A DNA stretch of 64,000 bases from Streptomyces sp. NBC_00236 (GCF_036195045.1 NZ_CP108100.1:2170001-2234000), one strand, 5' to 3'. Counted from the first letter of the stretch, positions 7,152 to 16,975 are shown. Notes: generated from the letters alone by a model not told the origin. Made by a program: numbers and translations.

Positions 7152-8582
7152 TCAGCGCTTCGCCGACCCGTGGCGCGGCAGCCAGAGGACCATCAGCAGC
7201 AGCCCGCCGAGCAGCACCCCGCCCGCCGTCCGGAACGCCAGCGCATAACCGGCCGTGAGCTCCACCGGGTCCGTGGAGCCGTCCGTGCGGGCCGCGGCGA
7301 CCGTGGAGAGCACGGCCAGGCCGAGGGCGCCGCCCATCGTGCGGGAGGTGTTGACGAGGCCGGAGACCAGGCCCGCTTCGCCGGGGGCCGCGCCCGAGGT
7401 GGCGAGGGTGGCGAGCGGGGTGGCCGCGAGTCCCGTGCCGGCCATCATCAGGACGCCGGGCAGACAGACCGCGGTGAGGTACGAGCCGTCGGCCGTCATC
7501 GTCGACTGCCATCCGAAGCCCGCTGCGGCCATCGCCGTGCCGATCAGGGCCAGGTTCTTCGCGCCGGTGCGCGCCATCAGCCGCGGTGCGCACTTGGAGC
7601 CGACCACGATCGCCACCGAGGTGGGCATCAGGGCGAGTCCGGCCTCCAGAGCGGAGTAGCCCAGCACGTTCTGTGCGTACACCGTCATGAAGTACCACAT
7701 GGAGAACGTGGCCGAGCCGATCACGAGCATCGCCACGTTCGCCGACGCCACCGCCCGGGCCGCCAGCACCCTCAGGGGCATCAGCGGCTTCGCCGTCCGG
7801 GACTCCACCAGGACGAACAGCGCGAGCAGCGCGAGTCCGCCGAGCAGCGGCACCAGGGTCGCCGCGGCCGTCCAGCCCGACTCCTCGGTCTGCACGATTC
7901 CGTACGCGGCCGAGGCCAGGCCCGCCGTGACCAGCAGTGCGCCCGGGAAGTCGATCCGGCTGCGCTCGCCGGCCCGGCCCTCGGCGAGCCACAGGGCCGC
8001 GCCGACCAGGACGAGCACCCCGACGGGCACGTTGATGAGCAGGACCCACCGCCAGGACAGGGTGTCCGTGAGCACCCCGCCGATCAGTCCGCCGGCCGCA
8101 CCGCCGCCCGCGCCGACGGCCATCCAGGTGCCGATGGCCCTGCTTCTGGCGGGTCCTTCGGGGACGGCGGCGGTGAGCAGGGTGAGGGTCGCGGGGGCCA
8201 GCACGGCCGCGCCGAGCCCCTGGGCCGCCCGGGCGGCGAGCAATTGCCAGCCCTCCTGGGCGAGTCCGCCGGCGAGGGAGGCCGCGGTGAACAGGCCGAG
8301 GCCGACGAGGAACATCCGCTTGCGGCCGTAGAGGTCGGCGGCCCGGCCGCCGAGCAGCATGAACCCGGCGAAGGCGATCGAGTACGCGTTGAGCACCCAC
8401 TGCAGGCCCGCGGTGCTCAGCCCCAGATCGGCGCGCATGGACGGGAGGGCCACGTTGACGACGGACACGTCGAGCACGACGAGGAACTGCCCCGTGCAGG
8501 CGGCGAGCACGACCGCCCACGTACGGGTCCGGGTACCGCTGCCACGGCGTGTGGGCGTCGAGACGTCAACCATGAACGTCAT
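7152..8582 (-). CDS. DHA2-family MFS multidrug transporter
   Basis: A 476-residue transporter with about 14 predicted helices. The first helix carries the DHA2 motif VVLDVSVVNVALPSM, and the loop 2-3 motif is GGRAADLYGRKRMF. It resembles Streptomyces EmrB/QacA-type proton-coupled drug exporters. It converges on the response regulator (16 bp gap) and lies downstream of the thiolase on the same strand with an 88-bp gap, so it may be transcribed on its own. Start could be ATG 8582 or ATG 8573; neither has a strong ribosome-binding site. Confidence 0.9.
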   Translation of the reverse strand: MTFMVDVSTPTRRGSGTRTRTWAVVLAACTGQFLVVLDVSVVNVALPSMRADLGLSTAGLQWVLNAYSIAFAGFMLLGGRAADLYGRKRMFLVGLGLFTAASLAGGLAQEGWQLLAARAAQGLGAAVLAPATLTLLTAAVPEGPARSRAIGTWMAVGAGGGAAGGLIGGVLTDTLSWRWVLLINVPVGVLVLVGAALWLAEGRAGERSRIDFPGALLVTAGLASAAYGIVQTEESGWTAAATLVPLLGGLALLALFVLVESRTAKPLMPLRVLAARAVASANVAMLVIGSATFSMWYFMTVYAQNVLGYSALEAGLALMPTSVAIVVGSKCAPRLMARTGAKNLALIGTAMAAAGFGWQSTMTADGSYLTAVCLPGVLMMAGTGLAATPLATLATSGAAPGEAGLVSGLVNTSRTMGGALGLAVLSTVAAARTDGSTDPVELTAGYALAFRTAGGVLLGGLLLMVLWLPRHGSAKR

Positions 8583-8669
8583 ACTCGCAGCCTGCCCGCG
8601 CCCCGTACATCGGTTTCCGGACCGTGCCGGACCGGGACCATCGGCGTAGGTCCCGGCCCCACCAGAACC

Positions 8670-9866
8670 TCAGTGCCGCAGCAGGGTCACCACCGCCGCC
8701 CCGCCGAGCCCGATGTTGTGGGCGAGCCCGGTCCTGGCGTCCGGCACCTGGCGGGGGCCGGCCTCGCCCCTGAGCTGCCAGGTGAGTTCGGCGGCCTGGG
8801 CGATTCCGGTGGCGCCGAGCGGATGCCCCTTGGAGATCAGGCCGCCTGACGGGTTGACCACCCAGCGGCCGCCGTGGGTGGTGGCGCCGGACTCGACGAG
8901 CGCCCCCGACTCGCCCTCGGCGCACAGCCCGAGCGCCTCGTAGGTGAGGAGTTCGTTGATGGAGAAGCAGTCGTGGAGCTCGATGACGTCGAGGTCGTCG
9001 GCGCCGATGCCGGCGGTCTCGTACACCTGCCGTGCCGCCTCCCGCGACATGGGAAGGCCGACCGCGTCGATGCAGGTCCCGGAGGCGAAGGAGGCCTCGG
9101 TGTCGGTCGTCATGGCCTGGGCGGCGATCTCGACGGCCCGGTCGCCGAGGCCGTGCCGCTCGACGAAGCGTTCGGAGACGACGACGGCCGCCGCGGCCCC
9201 GTCGGAGGTCGGGGAGCACTGGAGCCGGGTGAGGGGGCGGTGGATGGGCTTGGCGGCCAGCACTTCGTCGACCGTGTAGGGGTCCTGGAACTGGGCGTAC
9301 GAATTGCCGGCCGAGTGGCGGTGGTTCTTGGCGGCGACCGCGGCGAGCTGGGCCTCCGTGGTGCCGTACCGCTCCATGTGTTCCCGGGCCGCGTTGCCGA
9401 AGATCTGCGCGGTGGGCGGGGTCATCTCGAAGCCGTGGGCGGCCGCCATGATGCCGTAGTGCCGGGCGACCGGGGATGTCTTGAAGTCGCCCGCGCCACC
9501 GTCGGATCCGCCGCCGCCGAGCGATCCGCGCGCCATCTTCTCGAAGCCGAGCGCCAGGACGCAGTCGCTGCCGCCGCCCTCGACGAACTGGCGGGCCATC
9601 ATCAGGGCGGTGGACCCGGTGGCGCAGTTGTTGTTGACGTTGTAGACCGGTATGCCGGTCAGGCCGAGTTCGTAGACGGCGCGCTGCCCGGCGGTGGAGG
9701 CCTGGAAGCAGTAGCCGACGACTGCCTGCTCGATGTCCTCGTACGCGACCGATCCGTCGGCGAGCGCCGCGGTCCCGGCCTCCTTGACCATGTCCCAGTA
9801 CTGCCAGTCGCGGGTCTCGGGCTTCTCGAACTTCGTCATGCCGACGCCGACGATGTAGGCCTTCAT
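8670..9866 (-). CDS. Thiolase-family lipid-transfer protein (Ltp1/SCP-x-like)
   Basis: A 398-residue thiolase-fold protein opening [16 protein letters not shown], a hallmark of the SCP-x/Ltp group. The nucleophile is Cys81 in [19 protein letters not shown] is near residue 305, and the GHPLGATG motif is near residue 355. It resembles mycobacterial Ltp1, which works in side-chain degradation of branched steroid or phytanoyl-like acyl-CoAs. It starts 11 bp after the double acyl-CoA dehydrogenase stop, so both are one operon behind the KstR-type site at 12238. Thiolytic cleavage is likely; aldolase-type Ltp2 activity is less likely because no DUF35 partner is adjacent. Confidence 0.88.
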   Translation of the reverse strand: MKAYIVGVGMTKFEKPETRDWQYWDMVKEAGTAALADGSVAYEDIEQAVVGYCFQASTAGQRAVYELGLTGIPVYNVNNNCATGSTALMMARQFVEGGGSDCVLALGFEKMARGSLGGGGSDGGAGDFKTSPVARHYGIMAAAHGFEMTPPTAQIFGNAAREHMERYGTTEAQLAAVAAKNHRHSAGNSYAQFQDPYTVDEVLAAKPIHRPLTRLQCSPTSDGAAAAVVVSERFVERHGLGDRAVEIAAQAMTTDTEASFASGTCIDAVGLPMSREAARQVYETAGIGADDLDVIELHDCFSINELLTYEALGLCAEGESGALVESGATTHGGRWVVNPSGGLISKGHPLGATGIAQAAELTWQLRGEAGPRQVPDARTGLAHNIGLGGAAVVTLLRH

Positions 9867-9877
9867 ATCGTTTCCTC

Positions 9878-12196
9878 TCAGTCCCGCGGGAGGCCGAGGA
9901 TGCGCTCGGCGACGACATTGAGCTGAACCTGGGTGGTGCCGCCCGCGATGGTGAGGCAGCGGGACATCAGGAATCCGTGCACCGCCCGCTCCCCCGCTCC
10001 CTCGCACACCGCCCCGTCGGGGCCGAGGAGTTCGAGGGCGAGTTCGGCGACCTTCTGCTGGTGGACGGTCTGGACGAGCTTGCGTACGGAGGCTCCCGCG
10101 CCCGGTTCCAGTCCGGAGACCTGCTGGAGCGTGGTGCGCAGCGTGATGCAGGCCAGTGCGTGCGCCTCGGCGGCCAACGCCCCGATCCGGGCCCGGCAGG
10201 CGCCGTCGAGTCCTTCGGCACGGCCGATCAGGGCTTCCAGGCCGGTGTCGAAGGCCACCTGGTCGGCCATGTGGACGCGTTCGTTGCCCAGGGTGTTGCG
10301 GGCGACCTGCCAGCCGCCGCCCGCCTCGCCGACGAGGGCGTCCTCGGGCAGCAGGACGTCGTCGAAGTACACCTCGTTGAAGAGGGAGTCGCCGGTGATC
10401 TCCTTCAGCGGGCGGATGTCGATGCCTTCGGTGTTCTTCATGTCCACGAGGAAGTAGCCGAGCCCCTGGTGCTTGGGCGCGTCCGGGTCGGTCCGGGCGA
10501 GCAGGATCCCGTGGTCGGCCCACTGGGCGGCGCTCGTCCACACCTTCTGGCCGTTGATCCGCCAGCCCTCGGGGGTCCGTTCGGCGCGGGTCCGCAGCGA
10601 GGCGAGGTCGGAGCCTGCGCCGGGTTCGGAGAACAGCTGGCACCACAGGAGTTCGCCGCGCAGCGTGGGCAGGAGGTAGCGGTCCTGCTGCTCGGCGGTC
10701 CCGTGTGCGATGAGGGAGGGCACCACCCAGGTGGCGATGCCCAGGTCGCTCAGCTTCACTCCCTGCTCGCGCAACTCCTGTTGCACGGCGAGCTGTTGTA
10801 CGGGTCCGGCGCCCAGGCCGTGGGGCGCGGGCAGATGCGGGGCCGCGTAGCCGGTGGGGGCGAGGGCACGGCGGGCCGCTCTCGGGTCGAGGCCGCGGGC
10901 GGCGGCGACGGCGTCGTGGGCCGCCGAGCGGTGGGCGGCGGCCTGCGCGGGGAGTTCCAGGGTGAGTTCGCGGCGCGCACCGCCGGTGGCCAGCCGGACG
11001 GCTCGCTGCCGATGGCCGTCCCCGGCGCCCAGCAACTGCCGCGCCACCACGGCCCGGCGCAGATACAGATGGGCGTCGTGCTCCCAGGTGAAGCCGATGC
11101 CGCCGAGGATCTGGATGGCGTCCTTGGCGCAGCCGTACGCGGCGTCCAGGGCGGTCGCGGCGGCGAGCGCGGCGACCAGGCCGCGCGTTTCCTCGGACTG
11201 ACGGGGTTCACCGGCCGCCCGGGCCGCGTCCCAGGCCAGGGCGCGGGCCTGCTCCACGCGCACGAGCATGTCGGCGCACAGATGCTTGACGCCCTGGAAC
11301 TGTCCGATAGGGCGGCCGAACTGTTCGCGGACCTTGGCGTGTTCGGTGGCGGTTTCCAGGGAGCGGGCGGCGGTACCGCAGGCCTCGGCGGCGAGGAGGA
11401 CGGCGGCGAGGTCACGGACGAGGCCGGAGTCGGTGCGCAGGGCGCGTGCGGCGGGGACCAGGACGCCGTCGGCGTGGACCGCGGCGGTGGGCCGGGTGGG
11501 GTCGGCGCTGTGGTGCGGGCGCACGGTGAGGCCCTGCGACGCGGTGTCCACGGCGAACCAGCGCGGGCCGGTGGCCGAGGCGGCGGGCAGCAGGAGCAGG
11601 TCGGCCTCGGCGCCGGAGAGCACCGGCGGCAGCTCGCCGTCCAGGAGGTGGCCGTCCTCGCGTTCGACGGCGGTGAGCGTGCCGGGGCCGAGCGCGACGG
11701 CCCCGATGCGTGTGCCGTCCGCCAGGGCGCGCACCAGTGCGCCGGGGTCCGAGGCGTGCGGGCCGGCCTCACGCGCGACAGCCTCGCCGGGGACGGCCCC
11801 ACGCGGGACCGCCTTGCCGGGGCCGACCTCACGCGCGACAGCCTCGCCGGGGACGGCCTCACGCGCGACAGCCTCATGCAGCACGGCCTCGTACAGGACG
11901 GCCGAGGCGAGGGCGCTCGCCAGGTACGGCCCCGGCAGTGCGGCGCGGCCCGCCTCTTCGAGGACGACCGCCAGATCGAGGAGGTCGCCGCCTCCGCCCC
12001 CGTACGCCTCGGGCAGATGGATGCCGAGCAGCCCCTGCTCCGCGAGACCCTCCCAGTAGGCGGGGCGCGCACCGGGGGCGCCGGGGGCTTCCGCGTCGAG
12101 CAGCTTGCGGATTTCTCCGGGCGGTACGGCGCGTGCCAGCCACCCCCGCACGGCCTGCGCGAGCTCCCTGTGTTCTTCGGTGATTCCGATGCCCAT
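9878..12196 (-). CDS. Fused double acyl-CoA dehydrogenase (FadE34-like)
   Basis: A 772-residue protein with two acyl-CoA dehydrogenase domains in tandem. Domain 1 (about 1-390) ends with the FAD-contact segment [21 protein letters not shown]. Domain 2 (about 410-772) has [30 protein letters not shown] and ends [19 protein letters not shown]. Mycobacterial FadE34 (about 711 residues) has the same fused design, oxidises a steroid side-chain acyl-CoA and is encoded next to kstR. Here residues about 100-145 are a repetitive Ala/Val/Glu insert from a DNA minisatellite, explaining the greater length. A KstR-type site lies 42 bp upstream. The start at 12196 fits the family ([14 protein letters not shown]). 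Confidence 0.9.
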   Translation of the reverse strand: MGIGITEEHRELAQAVRGWLARAVPPGEIRKLLDAEAPGAPGARPAYWEGLAEQGLLGIHLPEAYGGGGGDLLDLAVVLEEAGRAALPGPYLASALASAVLYEAVLHEAVAREAVPGEAVAREVGPGKAVPRGAVPGEAVAREAGPHASDPGALVRALADGTRIGAVALGPGTLTAVEREDGHLLDGELPPVLSGAEADLLLLPAASATGPRWFAVDTASQGLTVRPHHSADPTRPTAAVHADGVLVPAARALRTDSGLVRDLAAVLLAAEACGTAARSLETATEHAKVREQFGRPIGQFQGVKHLCADMLVRVEQARALAWDAARAAGEPRQSEETRGLVAALAAATALDAAYGCAKDAIQILGGIGFTWEHDAHLYLRRAVVARQLLGAGDGHRQRAVRLATGGARRELTLELPAQAAAHRSAAHDAVAAARGLDPRAARRALAPTGYAAPHLPAPHGLGAGPVQQLAVQQELREQGVKLSDLGIATWVVPSLIAHGTAEQQDRYLLPTLRGELLWCQLFSEPGAGSDLASLRTRAERTPEGWRINGQKVWTSAAQWADHGILLARTDPDAPKHQGLGYFLVDMKNTEGIDIRPLKEITGDSLFNEVYFDDVLLPEDALVGEAGGGWQVARNTLGNERVHMADQVAFDTGLEALIGRAEGLDGACRARIGALAAEAHALACITLRTTLQQVSGLEPGAGASVRKLVQTVHQQKVAELALELLGPDGAVCEGAGERAVHGFLMSRCLTIAGGTTQVQLNVVAERILGLPRD
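11761..11898. repeat. 30/60-bp minisatellite inside the acyl-CoA dehydrogenase gene
   Basis: Degenerate 30-bp units recur about four and a half times. 11761-11798 and 11821-11858 match at all but one base with a 60-bp period. The repeat keeps the reading frame and encodes alternating [19 protein letters not shown] segments in the N-terminal alpha domain, where family members have a short loop. Confidence 0.8.
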
Positions 12197-12237
12197 GCGG
12201 ATCCTCGCCGGTCGCAGCCACTGGAACGGCGCAAGAG

Positions 12238-12251
12238 TAGAACACGTTCCA
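12238..12251. promoter_or_regulatory. KstR-type operator upstream of the double acyl-CoA dehydrogenase
   Basis: TAGAACACGTTCCA fits TNNAACNNGTTNNA. It lies 42 bp before the acyl-CoA dehydrogenase ATG and directly abuts the second palindrome at 12252. Confidence 0.72.
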
Positions 12252-12270
12252 ATCTGACGGAAGGTCAGAT
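12252..12270. promoter_or_regulatory. Palindrome ATCTGAC-N5-GTCAGAT (site 2 of 4)
   Basis: A perfect 7-bp inverted repeat with 5-bp spacer, adjoining the KstR-type site. It is the most complete of the four CTGAC-N5-GTCAG sites and suggests dual control of the acyl-CoA dehydrogenase/thiolase operon. Confidence 0.55.
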
Positions 12271-12457
12271 GGGCACCGATTCGGACCGGGCCGGAAAGCG
12301 GGCAGACCGCCTTGACCTGTTCTTGCCCAATTCACCGGAATACCTCGGAGGTACGGAAGGTTGCACCGTGCACGCACTTGGCGGTCAGCGCTGTCCGCTC
12401 CAGGGACCGCACTCCCGCCCGCACCTCTCCCTCTCCTGCCGCCCGGAGGCCGCACGC

Positions 12458-14269
12458 ATGCCACAGACGACGCACGAACAGCCCGCCGCGGAGCTTCCTG
12501 ATCCGCGGCCTTCGAAGGCGGGGCGCGGGATCGTCCCCGTACTCGCCTTCGCGGGCATCACCGTCGCGGTGATGCAGACCCTGCTCGTCCCCGTCATCAA
12601 GGACCTGCCCACCCTCCTGCACACCGACCCGTCCAACGCGACCTGGGTGATGACCGCCACCCTGCTCGCCGGGGCCGTCTCCACCCCGATCATGGGGCGG
12701 CTCGGGGACCTCAACGGCAAGCGGAGGATGCTGCTGGCCAGCCTCGCCGTGATGGTGGTCGGCTCGCTGATATGCGCGTTCACCGACGACCTCGTGATCA
12801 TGATCGTGGGCCGTGCGCTCCAGGGCTTCGCCATGGGCGCCATCCCGCTGGGCATCGGGATCATGCGGGACGAGCTGCCCCGCGAGAAGCTCGGCTCGGC
12901 GATGGCCCTGATGAGTTCCTCGATCGGAGTGGGCGGCGGACTCGCGCTGCCCGCCGCCGCGCTGGTCGCCCAGCACACCGACTGGCACACCCTCTTCTTC
13001 GGCTCGGCCGGTCTCGGCGTCCTGGCCATGGGCCTGACCGTGCTCGCGGTGCCGGAGACCTCGCTGCGCGCTCCCGGGCGGTTCGACGTCACGGGCGCGC
13101 TCGGGCTCTCGCTCGGCCTGGTCCTCCTGCTGCTGCCGATCACCAAGGGCAGCGACTGGGGCTGGACCTCGGGCACCACGCTCGGCCTGATCGCCGCCGC
13201 CCTGGTGGTCCTCGTGCTCTGGGGCGTCTTCGAACTGCGGAGCGACGCGCCACTGGTCGACCTGCGGACCACGGCCCGGCGCGAGGTGCTGCTCACCAAC
13301 CTCGCCTCGATCATGGTCGGGGTCGCGTTCTACGCCGTCTCGCTGGTCCTTCCGCAGCTGCTCCAGCTGCCGACGTCGACCGGTTACGGGCTCGGCCAGT
13401 CCATGGTGGTCGCCGGACTGTGCGTGGCCCCGCTCGGCCTGACCATGATGTTCGTCGCCCCGGTGTACGCCCGGATCTCCGCCCGGTACGGCCCCAAGAC
13501 GACCCTGATGCTCGGCATGCTGGTCATCGCGATCGGTTACGGGGCCGGGCTCGGCCTGATGAGCGCCGCCTGGCAGACCATCGTGATCGCCGTACTGCTC
13601 GGGGCCGGTATCGGACTCGCGTACTCCTCGCTGCCCGCGCTGATCATCGGGGCGGTCGACGCCTCGGAGACGGGCGCGGCCAACGGTCTGAACACCCTGA
13701 TGCGCTCGATCGGCACCTCCGTGTCGAGCGCGGTGATCGGCATGGTGCTGGCGAACACCTCGGTGCGCATGGGGTCGGTCTCGGTCCCCAGCATGGAGGG
13801 GTTCCGTACCTCGTTCATGATCGCTACGGGAGCGGTGCTGGTCGGTCTCGTCCTGGCGGCGTTCCTGCCGTCACCGCGGAAGACCTCCGCGCCGGTGCTC
13901 CTGGCGAGCAGCGCGGCCGACGACGCCGCGCGCGAGGCCGGCGACCCGCTCCCCGCCGTCCCGCACCCGTTCGCGGGCTCCGACGGCTTCCGCGGCCGGG
14001 TACTGGAGGCGGACGGCACGCCGGTGGCCGGTGCCAACGTCACCCTGATCGACCGGCACGGCCGGCAGGCCGGGCTGACCACCACGGACGCCGAGGGCCG
14101 CTACGCGCTCGCCGCCCCCGGCAGCGGCAGCTTCGTCCTGGCCGGATCGGCCGCCGGATACGCGCCGCGGGCCCGGCCCGCGTCGTACCCGGCGGACGGA
14201 CCGCGCAGCGAGACCGATCTGGTGCTGACGCTCAGCGCACCGGAGCGTCGAACCGCGCTGCGGTCGTGA
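12458..14269 (+). CDS. DHA2-family MFS transporter with C-terminal carboxypeptidase-regulatory-like domain
   Basis: A 603-residue protein. About residues 25-485 are a 14-helix MFS transporter of the EmrB/QacA type with the loop motif GRLGDLNGKRRML. The last 95 residues form a soluble beta-sandwich resembling the carboxypeptidase regulatory-like fold: FRGRVLEADGTPVAGANVTL, then TTTDAEGRYALAAPGSG. Such domains usually sit on secreted or surface proteins and bind peptides or sugars; attached to an exporter, the role is unknown. ATG at 12458 has GGAGG 8 nt upstream. The 3' end overlaps the convergent pepE by 38 bp. Confidence 0.88.
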   Translation: MPQTTHEQPAAELPDPRPSKAGRGIVPVLAFAGITVAVMQTLLVPVIKDLPTLLHTDPSNATWVMTATLLAGAVSTPIMGRLGDLNGKRRMLLASLAVMVVGSLICAFTDDLVIMIVGRALQGFAMGAIPLGIGIMRDELPREKLGSAMALMSSSIGVGGGLALPAAALVAQHTDWHTLFFGSAGLGVLAMGLTVLAVPETSLRAPGRFDVTGALGLSLGLVLLLLPITKGSDWGWTSGTTLGLIAAALVVLVLWGVFELRSDAPLVDLRTTARREVLLTNLASIMVGVAFYAVSLVLPQLLQLPTSTGYGLGQSMVVAGLCVAPLGLTMMFVAPVYARISARYGPKTTLMLGMLVIAIGYGAGLGLMSAAWQTIVIAVLLGAGIGLAYSSLPALIIGAVDASETGAANGLNTLMRSIGTSVSSAVIGMVLANTSVRMGSVSVPSMEGFRTSFMIATGAVLVGLVLAAFLPSPRKTSAPVLLASSAADDAAREAGDPLPAVPHPFAGSDGFRGRVLEADGTPVAGANVTLIDRHGRQAGLTTTDAEGRYALAAPGSGSFVLAGSAAGYAPRARPASYPADGPRSETDLVLTLSAPERRTALRS

Positions 14270-14960
14270 GCAGATGAGAGACGTCCGCCCCCACCGGGAG
14301 CTCCTGCGGCTGCGCGCCGCGGGTGAACAGCCGGGCGGGGCGGGCGCCCTGGACCCGGGCCTGGCGCCCGTCGACCCGCAGCCATGAGCCCTCGCGCAGA
14401 CCGAGCACGGGGACGTCGTTCTCCTCCAGGAACTCGGTGAGCCGCTCCTCGCGGGTCTCGCCCTTGTGGGTGCTGGCCGGGTCCGGGTCCAGGTAGTGCG
14501 GGTTGATCTGGAACGGGACGAGGCCGAGGGTCTCGAAGGACGGCGGCTGCACGATGGGCATGTCGTTGGTCGTACGGAGAGTGGGCGCCGCCATGTTCGT
14601 CCCCGCGCTGGCCCCCATGTACGGGAGCCCGTCGCGCACCGCCTCGGTGACGGCGTCCCGCAGACCGGTCCGGTAGAGCGCGCTCAGCAGCCGGAACGAG
14701 TTGCCGCCGCCGATGAACACGGCGTCGGAGGCGGCGAGTTCGGCGACCGGGTCGGCGTTCTCGTGGACACCTCGGACGCTGATGCCGACCGGTTCGAGGG
14801 CGGTCCGGACGCGTGCGGTGTACGTGGTGTAGTCGGCGAGCGCGTAGGGCACGAAGGCCAGCCGGGCGCCGGAGGGCAGGAACGCGGCCACCGTGTCGAG
14901 CGCGTGTTCCAGGTAACCGCGGCCGTACTGGGTGGAGTTGGAGAGCAGGAGCAGATTCAC
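14232..14960 (-). CDS. pepE: Dipeptidase E (peptidase family S51)
   Basis: A 242-residue aspartyl dipeptidase E. The nucleophile Ser lies in GASAGTN, the upstream IGGGNSFRLL loop and NPHYLDP His/Asp region complete the S51 active site, and the family start MNLLLLSNST is present. It is cytoplasmic and cleaves Asp-X dipeptides. It is transcribed towards the MFS gene and overlaps its 3' end by 38 bp. A 71-bp gap separates it from the IclR regulator upstream on the same strand. Confidence 0.93.
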   Translation of the reverse strand: MNLLLLSNSTQYGRGYLEHALDTVAAFLPSGARLAFVPYALADYTTYTARVRTALEPVGISVRGVHENADPVAELAASDAVFIGGGNSFRLLSALYRTGLRDAVTEAVRDGLPYMGASAGTNMAAPTLRTTNDMPIVQPPSFETLGLVPFQINPHYLDPDPASTHKGETREERLTEFLEENDVPVLGLREGSWLRVDGRQARVQGARPARLFTRGAQPQELPVGADVSHLLTTAARFDAPVR

Positions 14961-15031
14961 GGGGTTCCTCTTGGGGGTCGTTCTCTTCGGATCGGATCGC
15001 GGGAGCCGGGGGCAGGTGGCCTGATTCCGGG

Positions 15032-15874
15032 TCAGGTGGCCCGGGTCCGGCGGGCCTTGGGCTTCGGGCGCTGCGGCGGGTGGGTCAGGCGCTTCTCCAG
15101 CAGGTCGGCGGCCTGCCGCAGCGCATCGAGACGGTTCTCCGGCGCTCCGTCGAACCGCTCCTTCGCGCCGCCCAGGCTGAGGCTGCCGTACGGTTCACGC
15201 CCGAGGAAGACCGGCACGGCGACGGTCGCGATGCCGGCGTCGTACTCACCGACCGTCCAGGCGTACCCCTGGGCGCGGACCTTCAGGAGCTCCTGCTCCA
15301 GCAGGTCCGGATCGGTGACGGTCCGGTCGGTGAACCGGGCCATCGGGCGTCCCCGGAAGAGCCGGTGACGCTGCTCGTCCGGCAGGTAGGCGTAGTAGGA
15401 CTTGCTGGTCGCCCCGGCGTGCGCCGGGTAGAGCTCGCCGACCAGCGGGTAGTAGCGCAGCGGCCCGGCCTCGCCCTCCTCGGCGGCCACGCACCGCATG
15501 TGGAAGCTGTCCGGCAGGCAGAACAGCACGGTGTCGCCGGTGACCCGGCGCAGCTCCTCCAGGACCGGCCCGGCCAGCAGCTCCAGCGATCCGGAACGCT
15601 CCCAGAGCCTGCCCAGGCGCAGCACGGCGGGGCCGATGCGGTAGCGGCGGGTGGCCGGGTCGGAGACCAGGAAGCCGCGTCCCGCGAGAGTGGCGAGCAG
15701 CCGCTGGGCCACCGAGGTGTCCCAGCCGAACTCCTCGGCGACCTCCGTGACGCCCCAGTCGGGTCTGGTGCGCTCGAACGCGAGCAGCACCAGGAGCGCC
15801 CGGTCGACGGTTTGCAGGGCCCCGGCGGGGGTGCGCCGGTCCAGATCGAAGTCCGCCATGGTCATCTCACCCAT
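15032..15874 (-). CDS. IclR-family transcriptional regulator
   Basis: A 280-residue regulator with an N-terminal winged HTH (ALQTVDRALLVLLAFE, then VTEVAEEFGWDTSVAQRLLATL) and a C-terminal IclR effector domain (HAGATSKSYYAYLP, GYAWTVGEYDAGIATVAVPVF), followed by a basic, proline-rich tail. It is divergent from the DUF1177 operon, 147 bp away, and probably controls it through the palindrome at 15881. Start ATG 15874 is used; ATG 15859 is an alternative. Confidence 0.9.
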   Translation of the reverse strand: MGEMTMADFDLDRRTPAGALQTVDRALLVLLAFERTRPDWGVTEVAEEFGWDTSVAQRLLATLAGRGFLVSDPATRRYRIGPAVLRLGRLWERSGSLELLAGPVLEELRRVTGDTVLFCLPDSFHMRCVAAEEGEAGPLRYYPLVGELYPAHAGATSKSYYAYLPDEQRHRLFRGRPMARFTDRTVTDPDLLEQELLKVRAQGYAWTVGEYDAGIATVAVPVFLGREPYGSLSLGGAKERFDGAPENRLDALRQAADLLEKRLTHPPQRPKPKARRTRAT

Positions 15875-15880
15875 CTCACC

Positions 15881-15894
15881 ATTCAGACCTGAAT
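15881..15894. promoter_or_regulatory. Inverted repeat ATTCAG-AC-CTGAAT, candidate IclR operator
   Basis: A perfect 6-2-6 palindrome, 7 bp before the IclR start and about 130 bp before the divergent DUF1177 gene. Its position suggests autorepression and control of the permease operon. Confidence 0.5.
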
Positions 15895-16021
15895 TGCAGA
15901 TAACGGGAAATACTTGCGCTCAACGCTATCCGATCCCGAATCTGCTCTCAGCACCCCGTCCGGCGTCCCACACCCTGCCGGGCGCCGGACGGGCGTGATG
16001 GATGCGCGAGAAAGGCCCCCC

Positions 16022-16975
16022 ATGTTGAAGTACGTACTGGACGTCGTCGATCTCCTCGACGATCCCCAGGCCAGTGGCAAGACGGTCGTCGAGTACCTCG
16101 ACTCCGTGGCTGGGGCCGAGGGCTCGTCCGCGGAGGTCACCACGGTCGCCGGCGAGCAGGGCTCGACGGACTTCGTGATGGTCCGCATCCCCGGCTCCCG
16201 GGGACGCACGGCCGGAGGCGACGCCCGCACCCTGGGCGTCGTCGGCCGGCTCGGCGGCATCGGCGCCCGGCCCGAGGTGACCGGCATGGTCTCCGACGCC
16301 GACGGCGCGGTCTCGGCCGTCGCCACCGCGGCCAAGCTGCTCGACATGCGCCGCCGCGGCGATGTGCTGCCCGGCGATGTGATCGTCGCCACCCACATCT
16401 GCCCGAACGCGCCGACCGAGCCGCACGACCCGGTGCCGTTCATGGGCTCGCCCGTGGACATCGCCACCATGAACCGGCACGAGGTGACCGACGCGATGGA
16501 GGCCGTGCTCTCCATCGACACCACCAAGGGCAACCGGATCATCAACCACAAGGGCCTCGCCCTGTCGCCCACCGTCAAGGAGGGCTGGGTGCTCCGGGTC
16601 AACGAGCAGTTGGGCGAGCTGCTGGCCGTGGTGACCGGTGAGCCGTTGGTCACGTACCCCGTGACCACGCAGGACATCACGCCGTACGGTAATGGTGCAC
16701 ACCACATCAATTCGATCCTCCAGCCCGCCACCGCGACGGCCGCCCCCGTCGTCGGCCTGGCCATCACCTCGGCCGCCGCGGTGCCGGGCTGCGGTACCGG
16801 CGCGAGTCACGAGAGCGACATCGCGTCCGCCGCCCGCTACGCCGTGGAGGTCGCCAAGGCCTACGGCGGCGGCCACCTGGACTTCCACGACGCGGTGGAG
16901 TTCGACAACCTCGTCAACCGCTACGGGTCGCTGGCTCACCTGCAGACCTTCGGCCGCACCCCCCAGGAGTCCTGA
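16022..16975 (+). CDS. DUF1177 family protein
   Basis: A 317-residue protein that I recognise as DUF1177 from its N-terminus (MLKYVLDVVDLLDDP), the THICPNAPTEPHDPVPFMGSP segment and the Cys-containing GCGTGASHESDIAS segment. Its function is not established. Conserved His/Asp/Cys residues suggest an enzyme or metal site. It is the first gene of an operon with an NCS1 permease (stop/start overlap TGATG) and an M20 hydrolase, so uptake and hydrolysis of a small nitrogenous compound is the likely setting. ATG at 16022 has AAAGG 8 nt upstream; an in-frame ATG at 15998 is less likely. Confidence 0.85.
   Translation: MLKYVLDVVDLLDDPQASGKTVVEYLDSVAGAEGSSAEVTTVAGEQGSTDFVMVRIPGSRGRTAGGDARTLGVVGRLGGIGARPEVTGMVSDADGAVSAVATAAKLLDMRRRGDVLPGDVIVATHICPNAPTEPHDPVPFMGSPVDIATMNRHEVTDAMEAVLSIDTTKGNRIINHKGLALSPTVKEGWVLRVNEQLGELLAVVTGEPLVTYPVTTQDITPYGNGAHHINSILQPATATAAPVVGLAITSAAAVPGCGTGASHESDIASAARYAVEVAKAYGGGHLDFHDAVEFDNLVNRYGSLAHLQTFGRTPQES

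Noticed and set aside
9977..14269. A 1430-codon open frame on the plus strand running through the acyl-CoA dehydrogenase region into the MFS gene
   Set aside because: The first 800 codons are the antisense shadow of the dehydrogenase, with no protein-like composition; only the MFS part from 12458 is real.
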